Source: Minwuia thermotolerans (GTDB taxonomy: Bacteria > Pseudomonadota > Alphaproteobacteria > Minwuiales > Minwuiaceae). From it: a stretch of 64,000 nucleotides of DNA. Under the pieces are notes generated by a model, which had not been told where the DNA came from, did not search any database, and saw nothing but the letters and a program-made list of their open reading frames with translations. The position numbers were made by a program, and so were the translations under genes. The stretch covers positions 124,001 to 188,000 of the forward strand of contig NZ_PIGG01000045.1 of NCBI RefSeq assembly GCF_002924445.1. Direction: 5' to 3'. Positions 51,910 to 59,754 of this stretch are shown here, in pieces. The number at the start of each line of letters is the position of its first letter. The stretch's first letter is position 1.

Positions 51910-53633
51910 CCGCCCCGTACATGCCAACCGACCAGCAACGCGACGTAATTGGCCACCAAGGTTCTGCCTTCGTGACAGCATGCCCGGGCGCAGGCAAGAC
52001 GCGGACTATGGTTGAACGGGCGCGCCGACTGACCGACAGCCCGGAAGACAGGCGCGGCGTAGCCTTTCTATCCTTCACAAACGCAGCCATTGACGAACTT
52101 GAGGAGCGCCTCCGCGCTTTCGGCTCACTGCCGTCGCCCTTGTTCCCAAGCTTCATCGGAACCTTCGACCGTTTTCTATGGCAGTTCCTGATTGCTCCGT
52201 TTGGCATTCCAGGTAGCACGGCGACTCCGCGCCTGGTGCCTGACAAGGACGATTGGGAAGTGAAGCCGTACGGCAAGGCACAATCCCTGCATCTGAAATG
52301 CTTCGATCGGGCGACCGGCAGTGTGGTTGCTGCATTTGCCAAGGGTGAAGGCTTCGATGTCTCAGCGCGCGACATCAGCCCCTATGAGACGCGCGCGCGC
52401 AACATTATCAGTGTTGCGCGTGCAATAGGGCATGTCGATTTTGAGGATGTACGCATTTGCGTCCGGGAACACCTTGCGGACCCGGCCTTCTCCGCGCGCG
52501 TCGGCGCCGCCCTTGGCGCGCGATTCCGGGAGATCGTTGTCGATGAGGCGCAGGACTGCAATCCCGCTGATCTCGCGATTGTTAGCTGGTTGCGAAAATC
52601 GAGCATTGTCGTGAAGGTGATATGTGACCCGCACCAGTCGATTTATAAGTTCCGCGGCGGCGTGACGGATGAGCTGCTGAGGTTCGCCGATACATTTGTC
52701 GCGGAAGATCGGCTGCCAATGAGCGGGAATTTCAGATCGACGCCAGCGATATGCGCTGCAATCGCCGCGCTTCGTCCGCCCGGCGCTCGTACTGAACCCG
52801 ACAAACCCCTTGGCCGGTATAAGGAGGATCGAACGCCGGTTCACTTGCTCTCCTACAGCGGAAGCGGGGTGTCCGCCAGAATCGGCCCCAAATTCAGCGA
52901 ACTGGTGCGACCGTTTGGAATACCGTTTGATCAGACACCAGTCCTAGCTTCGACACGGGCGAGTGCCGCTAAGGCGATAGGTCAGCCCACCTTGAAGGCG
53001 ACTACCCACAAGACACTGCTGCTGGCGCAAGTCGCTATGAACTATCATTTCGCGTTCGCGGCCGGAAACCGCCGCGAGGCCTTGATTGCGCTTCACCGGA
53101 TTACTTTGGTGGTGCAAGGGCACATCAATAGCGCTGGCGACTATCATACTTACATCGCGGACAATGGGTTGGAGGACGGGCGGTGGCGACCGGCTATCAT
53201 TGCCGTAGCAAATGGACTTCGTTTTGATCCTGCGGACGCGCCTGATCAATGGCTGGCGAAAGCGCGCGCTTTGGTGGGACGGGATGTCGTCAAAGGTCTG
53301 AACATTAACCAGCGTTTGAAGTCACACGGAGATCTTGCCGCAGCTTTGTCGGGGGCACCGCCGGAAGCGTCGCCTCCGCGCACGATTCACTCGGCGAAGG
53401 GGGCGGAGTTCCCCGCGGTCTGCGTGGTGATGACGAGCCAGACTGCTGGCAAAATCATGGACTATCTTGAGGGAAGGACGACAAATAGCGCGGACGAGGA
53501 TGCGCGGAAGATCTACGTGGCCGCCTCACGTGCCGAGCGTCTTCTTGCGCTTGCTGTTCCTAGAAGCAGTGCCTCCCGGATGCGGGCACTCCTCGCCGGT
53601 ACGGGCTGTAAAGTTCAATTACACGAAATCTAG
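51906..53633 (+). CDS. gajB: Gabija-like GajB, UvrD/Rep-type helicase
   Basis: This 575-residue SF1A helicase-like protein has TDQQRDVI (Q motif), Walker A ACPGAGKTRT, motif Ia FLSFTNAAIDELEER, motif II VVDEAQDC, motif III DPHQSIYKFRGG, motif V IHSAKGAEFPAV and motif VI YVAASRAERLLAL. Start GTG at 51906 overlaps the gajA stop; an ATG five codons on is possible. In Gabija, GajB senses or remodels DNA termini and stimulates GajA. Convergent with zorD across a 271-base gap that holds an IS3 fragment. Lower G+C than the core. Confidence 0.83.
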   Translation: MTAPYMPTDQQRDVIGHQGSAFVTACPGAGKTRTMVERARRLTDSPEDRRGVAFLSFTNAAIDELEERLRAFGSLPSPLFPSFIGTFDRFLWQFLIAPFGIPGSTATPRLVPDKDDWEVKPYGKAQSLHLKCFDRATGSVVAAFAKGEGFDVSARDISPYETRARNIISVARAIGHVDFEDVRICVREHLADPAFSARVGAALGARFREIVVDEAQDCNPADLAIVSWLRKSSIVVKVICDPHQSIYKFRGGVTDELLRFADTFVAEDRLPMSGNFRSTPAICAAIAALRPPGARTEPDKPLGRYKEDRTPVHLLSYSGSGVSARIGPKFSELVRPFGIPFDQTPVLASTRASAAKAIGQPTLKATTHKTLLLAQVAMNYHFAFAAGNRREALIALHRITLVVQGHINSAGDYHTYIADNGLEDGRWRPAIIAVANGLRFDPADAPDQWLAKARALVGRDVVKGLNINQRLKSHGDLAAALSGAPPEASPPRTIHSAKGAEFPAVCVVMTSQTAGKIMDYLEGRTTNSADEDARKIYVAASRAERLLALAVPRSSASRMRALLAGTGCKVQLHEI

Positions 53634-53741
53634 CTGCTAACGACAGTTTTGCGCGGCGCCGTTTTCACGTTCCGGCTCGAAGTAGACCAATACTGCAGGG
53701 AACATCCGCTCCTGACGCTATGCGGTCCATCTTATCCGGCC

Positions 53742-53834
53742 CTACACATCGACCCCATAGTGTCTTCCCCCCTCGGTGATCTGCGCCACCGCGTCCCGCT
53801 TGAAATCGTCGCTGAAATTGGCTTTGCCCATCAT
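53742..53834 (-). pseudogene. IS3-family OrfA N-terminal remnant
   Basis: Read on the minus strand, MMGKANFSDDFKRDAVAQIT matches the N-terminus of IS3-family OrfA transposases of alphaproteobacteria, including the leader AGGCAAGGAGGCC before the ATG. After about 21 residues the match is lost and a stop occurs at residue 31; the rest of orfA, orfB and clear ends are missing. This is a dead scar between the convergent Gabija and Zorya modules. About 70 further bases downstream may be more transposon debris. Confidence 0.75.
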
Positions 53835-53904
53835 GGCCTCCTTGCCTCAAAATTAGGGAAGAAGGCGTCTACGAATCCAGGGGCTATCCAAGCCCCCGTC
53901 GGAC

Positions 53905-56900
53905 TCAAGCCAGGATATGATGAGGCCAGAGGCAAAGCTGATGCCGCCCAACCAGCCGTACATCTTCCTTACGCGCCAATTCCATCGCATCTTCCGTGAA
54001 GCCGAATGCGTTCGTAATCACGACGAGCTGGGGGTTTGGCTTCCCCCATTCATAGCGTGCGCGAACGACCTGCCGAACAGCCTGCGCCCCGATAAGCTTG
54101 ACCGGGCTGGTCGTATGCTTGGCCTGCGCGATGGCCCAGTTGTCCTTCCGGACGCGATGCTCAAGCATCACGTCTGCGCCACCTTCCATCGATCGGTGTG
54201 TCAGGCTGGCGTGCCATTCCTTGCCGTTCTTGGCTTGGTCCTGAACCCAGTACTCGAACATCTGCCAGTCCCGATCATCGACTACCGGATAGTCGACTGC
54301 GTCGGTCCCGTCGATACCGGATAGCAGGGCGCCGAGGTCGTTGTCGTCCTGTGTCGGTGGCCAGATAATCGCGCGCGAGAGCGACATCTTCCGCTTCATC
54401 AACTCGTTGAGTACGCAATCGAAAGACTGGTTCTGGCGAGCGGGGTGAACTGCCAGCGGGAGGTGCACTGTTACGTCACGCGACTGTCCGATGCGATAGA
54501 TCCTGTCATTACACTGCTCCTCGACGGCCGGATTCCACCAGCGACTGAGGTGGATCACATGCGTGGCTGCCGTGAGCGTGAGTCCGACACCAGCGGCCTT
54601 CGGTCCGAGCACCATCACATCGAAGCCTTCATCCTTCACCAGATGATGCTGGAACGCCTCCACATTACGCTGTCGTCTGGCCACTGGAGTCTGGCCATTG
54701 ATGATCCGGACCTCGCGCAGGCCATACCGGGCACGCAGCAATTCGGCGACGAAGTACTGCATTTCATGGTCTTCGATGAAGATGAGCGCGCGCTCGCCGT
54801 CGTTATGAATACTGTCGAGAATCTCGAGCGCCGTCTTCAAGCGCGCGGACTCGCCGACGTAGGCGTCCGGGTCCGCAGAAGCCGCTCGCGGCGACCTTGG
54901 GTGAAGCGAGACCCCACGAATATGGTGCAGTAGCTTAAGCGCATTGCCACGCGCGCCGTCCCGCAACTTCTCGCGCGCCTCTTCGTAGACCTCCGCCTGG
55001 ATATCGGGCATTTCCCCAGGGTAGAGGCGATAGTCCTTGCGCGGCAGGTCGCCGATGCAGTCTTCCTTTACCCGTCGTAGACCCAAAGGTGGAAGCTCGC
55101 GAGCTTCCCTCGTTCGAATCGGCCTGAACAGCCTTGCGTGGAGCTCTGTCATCGCCTCTTTGGTGATCGTCCTGTAGCTAGCTGCGAACTGCTTCATCGA
55201 GCCAAGGCGCAAGGGGGCCAGCACGTCGACAATGGCCCAGAGGTCCAGGATATGGTTCTCGATTGGCGTGCCAGTCAGGCCGATACGGAAATCGGCCTTC
55301 ACCGCCCTGGCCGCGTTGGCGTTGATGGTCTGAACGTTCTTGATCTTCTGGATTTCGTCAAAGATCACGACCGAGAAGGGCAATGCATGAAAGCTGTGCT
55401 GGTAGTTCGCCAAAGTCTCATAGCTGGTCAGGATCCACCAACGGTCTCCATGGCCCTTGGCAATGTCAGCATTGATTGCGGCAAAATCGAGCTTCCCGAC
55501 GCCATCCGTCAGGTCGGTCCCGGACAGCCCCCCCTTCTTTAAATGCCGCAAGGAACTGCCATAGGCCGGCATGAGCATGCCGAGCGTGTCGCTGGCCAAG
55601 TGAGTCGCTGCCTCCCGCTCCCAGGTGCGCAAAAGGCCGGTCGGCGCGACCACCAGGATGGGTAGTCGCCGCCCGCCCGGCCCCCTTCGTTGAACCGACC
55701 GCAACCATGCGAGGAACGCCAAAGTCTGGAAGGTCTTGCCTAGCCCCTGATCGTCTGCGTTGAGAATGCCCGGCATACCGGCGCGCCACGCGGCGATCTG
55801 CCAGGCGATGCCTTCCACCTGGTGGACCATCGGTGAGGTTAGAACGGTTTCCGGCAGACCGTCTCCGTCGGGCGCGTGGCGTGGCGGTGTTGCCGGCGAC
55901 CAGTCCTCCTCGACGAAGTTCTCGTGTACCTTAACGACGATCTTGTCCGATGGCGTCGGAGACGGGGGTTCCGGGCGCGGTTGCGACTCCGGAGGCATCT
56001 CGCGTTCGCGCACCTGCCGCTCGAGATCTTCGATGGACTGTTGTGTGGCAGGCACCGCCTTGCCATCGATCTCGACGCTGGCGCGCCCTTCGTCGATCGC
56101 CGCTTGCAGCTTCTTCCGCTCGGCAGGGGCACTGGACTCAGTGACATTAACCCAGGTACCGGCGAGATTGACGGCAAAGGATTCAGGCAGCCAGACATTC
56201 GAGACCTTGGGAAGGAACTCCAGCTCCGGCTTCGTCCACGCGCCAGATCCGATGGCCCTGTCCGCGTATTCCAGAGTCTCCTGAAACAGGCCATCCATGG
56301 CTGTTTCAACGCTCTCGTCGATCTGCATCGCGGTAGTCGGATCGTCGTCGTTGGCTTCTCGTTTCGACCCCAGCGCCTCACGGATTGCAGGTTTGGGATT
56401 GGCGAAGAAGGCCTTTCGCTCCTCCACGGGCGCTTCCTGCTTGTCGCGAACCACCTGAAGAACCGACGCCAGGTCGTCGTCCAGCAGAACGTACTGGCCG
56501 CGCCCGACCACATATGTGCGCTTTACCCGGTCAAAGGCCCTGAAGCCGCGTTCGGGATCGCTCCGGAACGCACCCGCCTGTTCCACGCCAAGAAGGCCGT
56601 CCCGCTCGCTGATCTCCAGTCCTGTCTCGCGCCGGGCATCGATCGTGGCGGTGTCGAACAGCACCGGATCGAACTGGAACTCCTCATCGCCTGAGCGCAG
56701 AGAAAGTGAGAATGCGGCAGCGGTGTAAATCCGGGCTTCCTGAAGTGCCGCTGCCATGCGCACGTGATCGGCGGCGCTCGGTTCTATCGCGATGTCGCCG
56801 CTGGTTTCCGGATCGAGCGTCGCCCGAAACCGCGCCAGTGCGGCCCAGTGTTCCGGCAGGTCGAGCGCACCTGCCTCGAAACTGTCGCATAGCTCAAGTG

Positions 56901-57351
56901 CCGAGAAGATCGGCTCCGGGATCCGAAAGGTCCCGCCTGCGGCCGTCAGGAAGGCACCGTTTCGGCGCGTCGTGACAAGCCGGCCGCCCTCCATCCAGTC
57001 CCCAACCAGACGAAAGCTGTCCTTGCCGATTACGCCGCGGGTGTCGGCATGGAAAGCGTACGGTACCGTTTCAGGCAGTCCTAGCTGGCGCGCCGCATTG
57101 ACACCCAAGGCAGCAATCGCGGCATGATCGGCAACGATACGGTCATCTTCGAACCGGACAGCGCCATCCCGCTCCTCGCCGATGTGGCGCAGTTCGGCGA
57201 TGGCCGTCGCCAGTGCGTGGTCTTCGTAGGTCCAGCTGTCAGTCGGCAGGACAATCGGTTCGTCCCGGCGAATCCTGAACCAACGCTTCGCCCCTTCGGT
57301 GCGAGCCATGAAGACAACGGGATCGGTCAGACTTGCTGCTACTTGGACCAT
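53905..57351 (-). CDS. zorD: ZorD, SNF2 helicase with Mrr-like nuclease domain
   Basis: This 1148-residue protein has a poorly conserved N-terminal half (1-500), then an SNF2-type helicase: Walker A NADDQGLGKT (533-540), motif II FDEIQKIKN (665-668), LTGTPIENH, and HLSRWWNPAVEEQCNDRIYRIGQ, the SNF2 motif VI. The C-terminal about 110 residues look like an Mrr-type nuclease, with GGADVMLEH and the QxK site AIAQAKHT. In type I Zorya, ZorD degrades phage DNA after recruitment by the ZorAB-ZorC signal. It overlaps zorC by 13 bases and closes the zorABCD operon. Confidence 0.9.
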   Translation of the reverse strand: MVQVAASLTDPVVFMARTEGAKRWFRIRRDEPIVLPTDSWTYEDHALATAIAELRHIGEERDGAVRFEDDRIVADHAAIAALGVNAARQLGLPETVPYAFHADTRGVIGKDSFRLVGDWMEGGRLVTTRRNGAFLTAAGGTFRIPEPIFSALELCDSFEAGALDLPEHWAALARFRATLDPETSGDIAIEPSAADHVRMAAALQEARIYTAAAFSLSLRSGDEEFQFDPVLFDTATIDARRETGLEISERDGLLGVEQAGAFRSDPERGFRAFDRVKRTYVVGRGQYVLLDDDLASVLQVVRDKQEAPVEERKAFFANPKPAIREALGSKREANDDDPTTAMQIDESVETAMDGLFQETLEYADRAIGSGAWTKPELEFLPKVSNVWLPESFAVNLAGTWVNVTESSAPAERKKLQAAIDEGRASVEIDGKAVPATQQSIEDLERQVREREMPPESQPRPEPPSPTPSDKIVVKVHENFVEEDWSPATPPRHAPDGDGLPETVLTSPMVHQVEGIAWQIAAWRAGMPGILNADDQGLGKTFQTLAFLAWLRSVQRRGPGGRRLPILVVAPTGLLRTWEREAATHLASDTLGMLMPAYGSSLRHLKKGGLSGTDLTDGVGKLDFAAINADIAKGHGDRWWILTSYETLANYQHSFHALPFSVVIFDEIQKIKNVQTINANAARAVKADFRIGLTGTPIENHILDLWAIVDVLAPLRLGSMKQFAASYRTITKEAMTELHARLFRPIRTREARELPPLGLRRVKEDCIGDLPRKDYRLYPGEMPDIQAEVYEEAREKLRDGARGNALKLLHHIRGVSLHPRSPRAASADPDAYVGESARLKTALEILDSIHNDGERALIFIEDHEMQYFVAELLRARYGLREVRIINGQTPVARRQRNVEAFQHHLVKDEGFDVMVLGPKAAGVGLTLTAATHVIHLSRWWNPAVEEQCNDRIYRIGQSRDVTVHLPLAVHPARQNQSFDCVLNELMKRKMSLSRAIIWPPTQDDNDLGALLSGIDGTDAVDYPVVDDRDWQMFEYWVQDQAKNGKEWHASLTHRSMEGGADVMLEHRVRKDNWAIAQAKHTTSPVKLIGAQAVRQVVRARYEWGKPNPQLVVITNAFGFTEDAMELARKEDVRLVGRHQLCLWPHHILA

Positions 57352-58721
57352 TCAGCAATCCTTCTCCCAACCTTGTATTGCCAGGGGCCGCGATGAACGA
57401 TCGCTTCAACGTTCCGGCGATCTCTCTGAGTCCGCCGAATTTCATCGCAATCGTATGCCTCCTGATATGGGGCTACAGGATCACCAGAATCCCTCGAAAA
57501 AATATGTACCTTGAAATTGTGCGAACCTTCTACAATCCACAGGCCACTGTCCTTGACAAAGAGAAGGCATTTTTCCTTGTCACTTGAGTTTCGAGACTTG
57601 TTTTCTGCCCACGCAAGCGAGATCTCTCCTCTACTCTCTGCATCAAGTCTATTTGCAACAGTTTCGCCCAATGGGCTGAGCGCGAACCACGCTTCCTGAA
57701 TGTAGCCCTTCTCCAGCCGATCCAGCCAGAATGGCCCTCGATCCTTCCACATGTGACTGCCAGCGACCTGATCGATGATCCGGAAGAAGGTTCGGATCGT
57801 CTTGCCGGTAAGCCAGCGCAACATGACGTCGCTGGCGCGCTCCGAAATTCGGCTACAGGCTCCCCAGGCACCAGCTCTCAGGATTCGTGGATCTTGGAAA
57901 GCCTCGACGAGCCGATGTTCCAGAAGATCCCGGACTTCTGCCGGAGGTTCCTGCTCGATCCAAGGCGTCAGCATTGCAGCAATGGCTTCTCCGGCCCCGG
58001 TCAGCATCGGCTCCCTGCCCTCAGGCGCGATCCAGTCAAGCAACAAGCGATAGGCTTCTACGTCACCAGCCTGCAGCCTTCGATCCAGATGACGAATGAA
58101 GTCCCTGTGCACCTCTTGCATAAGACTGAGACCATGTGGGGCCGGCATGCCGAGGCCGCGAATTGTCTCGTAGGGGCTGTCGCTCTCAATCAGGGCGGCG
58201 CGAAGCCTTCCGACGACCTCGTCAGGATTGAACAGGGCGTAGGTCGTGGCGAGCTCGTGGAACCAGTCTTGCGGCACCGTCTTCCGTTGCAAGAGACGGT
58301 GGCCCAGCTCGACGGTGAATGTGGAATCTCGGTCCCAGCTGTCAACATAGGCCCGGGCTGCCGCGGCGATGAAGATCGGCTGTTCTCCGCGCCGAACCTC
58401 CTGGAAGAGGAGGTCGAGAACGGGCCTGTATTGCGTCTGCTTCCAGAATGATTTTCGCGTGTCACCGATGGCACGGATACCATCGCAAAGGTCGCTCCAG
58501 TAGCAGTCTCTCCAGTCGTCTCGCTCGATGCGCGCGAGCAGCCCTCGTACAATGTCTTCCGGGTCGCCGGGGAGATCGCGTCCAGCCACATCGGGCCATC
58601 GGTCGCGAATGGCTTTCGCCGCCCGGTTCACGGCCACCGGCTCAGATGCGATCCTGGGTAGTGCTACGGTTCGCCGGACGGAATCAAGGAGGACTTCCGA
58701 CAGGTGAGTCTCCTTATTCAT
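57339..58721 (-). CDS. zorC: ZorC, EH-signature Zorya protein
   Basis: This 460-residue helical protein has no enzyme motif and lies between zorB and zorD as expected for the EH_Signature-family ZorC of type I Zorya. Recognisable patches include DDWRDCYWSDLCDGIRAIG and PFWLDRLEKGYIQEAWFALS. ZorC binds DNA and takes part in the response to invasion with ZorD. The start ATG at 58721 overlaps the zorB stop region by 8 bases; an earlier reading to 58778 lies inside zorB. The ends overlap on both sides, so the operon is tightly coupled. Confidence 0.8.
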   Translation of the reverse strand: MNKETHLSEVLLDSVRRTVALPRIASEPVAVNRAAKAIRDRWPDVAGRDLPGDPEDIVRGLLARIERDDWRDCYWSDLCDGIRAIGDTRKSFWKQTQYRPVLDLLFQEVRRGEQPIFIAAAARAYVDSWDRDSTFTVELGHRLLQRKTVPQDWFHELATTYALFNPDEVVGRLRAALIESDSPYETIRGLGMPAPHGLSLMQEVHRDFIRHLDRRLQAGDVEAYRLLLDWIAPEGREPMLTGAGEAIAAMLTPWIEQEPPAEVRDLLEHRLVEAFQDPRILRAGAWGACSRISERASDVMLRWLTGKTIRTFFRIIDQVAGSHMWKDRGPFWLDRLEKGYIQEAWFALSPLGETVANRLDAESRGEISLAWAENKSRNSSDKEKCLLFVKDSGLWIVEGSHNFKVHIFSRDSGDPVAPYQEAYDCDEIRRTQRDRRNVEAIVHRGPWQYKVGRRIAEWSK

Positions 58722-59745
58722 CGTCGATCGTCCTACCTGCGCTGTTGCGGAGTGCATCCTTGATCTTGTCGATTTCATCGACGCTTCGGGGCAACTGCAA
58801 GATTAGCCTCAGGTCGATACGTCGGTTCCTCCGATTGTTGTCGGTCTCGCTGGCGCCCGGAAGCCTTGGAAGCTGTCGCAGTTCGCCATAGCCGGCAAAG
58901 GACATCACTGGGTGTCCGGACAAGTTGCGAAATTTCATGAGCCGCCGGTCGTTGCTCCCGATCATGACACGGAACATTTCTGCAGCCCGCCGGGCGGAGA
59001 GGTCGTAATTATCGATCAGTTCGCCACGACCGCTGACGGGCACAACGTCGGTATGACCCTCGATCTGGACAGTCTCGATCAGTACGCTGTTTCGGTTCTT
59101 CTCCGGGTCGAAGTGGCCTCCCTCCCCAACTGCATAGGGTGGCAGCACAGCGATCAGCGCTTCGGCGATGGCGGTGGCGATATTGTATGCGGTACCTTCG
59201 GGGTCGGTTGTCACGCGCCACTGGCCGGAGGCGAACAGTTCGTCGGCCGACAGGCGGATCAGGCCGCTGTCCTGATCGATCGAGACCTTGATGCCGGTCT
59301 TTTCCTCGATCCGTTTCTTCAGTTCTGACAGCAACAGGTTTCGCTGATCCGTTGCCTGCCTCAGATATTCCGATAAGGGATCCGGTACCTGCAATTCCCT
59401 GATCTGCGTCTCGAGTTTCTCGATTTTTCGATTTGCGTCGGCGAGCAGTCGTTCGAGCTCGGCAATTCGCCTGTCGCGCTTCTCCACCAATTCCTCGAGG
59501 TCTGCGATCCGGACGCGGAGCGTGTCCGCTTCCCGACGAGCCTCGTCCCTCTCGGCCGTCAGTTGGCCGACAACACGCACGTGCTCCTCCAGTGGAATGG
59601 TTTGATCTGAGCGGAACTGTGTCGCGAAGAATGCCAGCAGGATGAGCAGGATGAACAGAAACGAGACCGACAGATCGGTCATCGAGACGAAGACGGATTC
59701 GCCTTCCTCTTCCTGTCGTCGCGTCCGTCCGCTCAGGATGGCCAT
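58714..59745 (-). CDS. zorB: ZorB, MotB/OmpA-like Zorya motor subunit
   Basis: This 343-residue protein has one N-terminal helix with the proton-channel aspartate in SMTDLSVSFLFILLILL (Asp24), a long coiled coil (about 60-125), and a C-terminal OmpA-like peptidoglycan-binding domain with VQIEGHTDVVPV and NYDLSARRAAEMFR. As in flagellar MotB it should anchor the motor to peptidoglycan and form a proton channel with ZorA. It starts 9 bases after the zorA stop. The neighbours make the identity clear. Confidence 0.92.
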   Translation of the reverse strand: MAILSGRTRRQEEEGESVFVSMTDLSVSFLFILLILLAFFATQFRSDQTIPLEEHVRVVGQLTAERDEARREADTLRVRIADLEELVEKRDRRIAELERLLADANRKIEKLETQIRELQVPDPLSEYLRQATDQRNLLLSELKKRIEEKTGIKVSIDQDSGLIRLSADELFASGQWRVTTDPEGTAYNIATAIAEALIAVLPPYAVGEGGHFDPEKNRNSVLIETVQIEGHTDVVPVSGRGELIDNYDLSARRAAEMFRVMIGSNDRRLMKFRNLSGHPVMSFAGYGELRQLPRLPGASETDNNRRNRRIDLRLILQLPRSVDEIDKIKDALRNSAGRTIDDE

Positions 59746-59754
59746 GGTGCGCGA

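Noticed and set aside
49894-53633. PARIS or Septu identity for the ATPase/helicase pair
   Set aside because: The TOPRIM motif with UvrD-like neighbour fits Gabija better; no AriA/AriB or PtuA/PtuB pattern was recognised.
53635-53741. Possible second IS inverted repeat (GGATAAGATGGACC region)
   Set aside because: It resembles IS ends in style but has no partner repeat in the window; evidence is too weak to annotate beyond the OrfA remnant.
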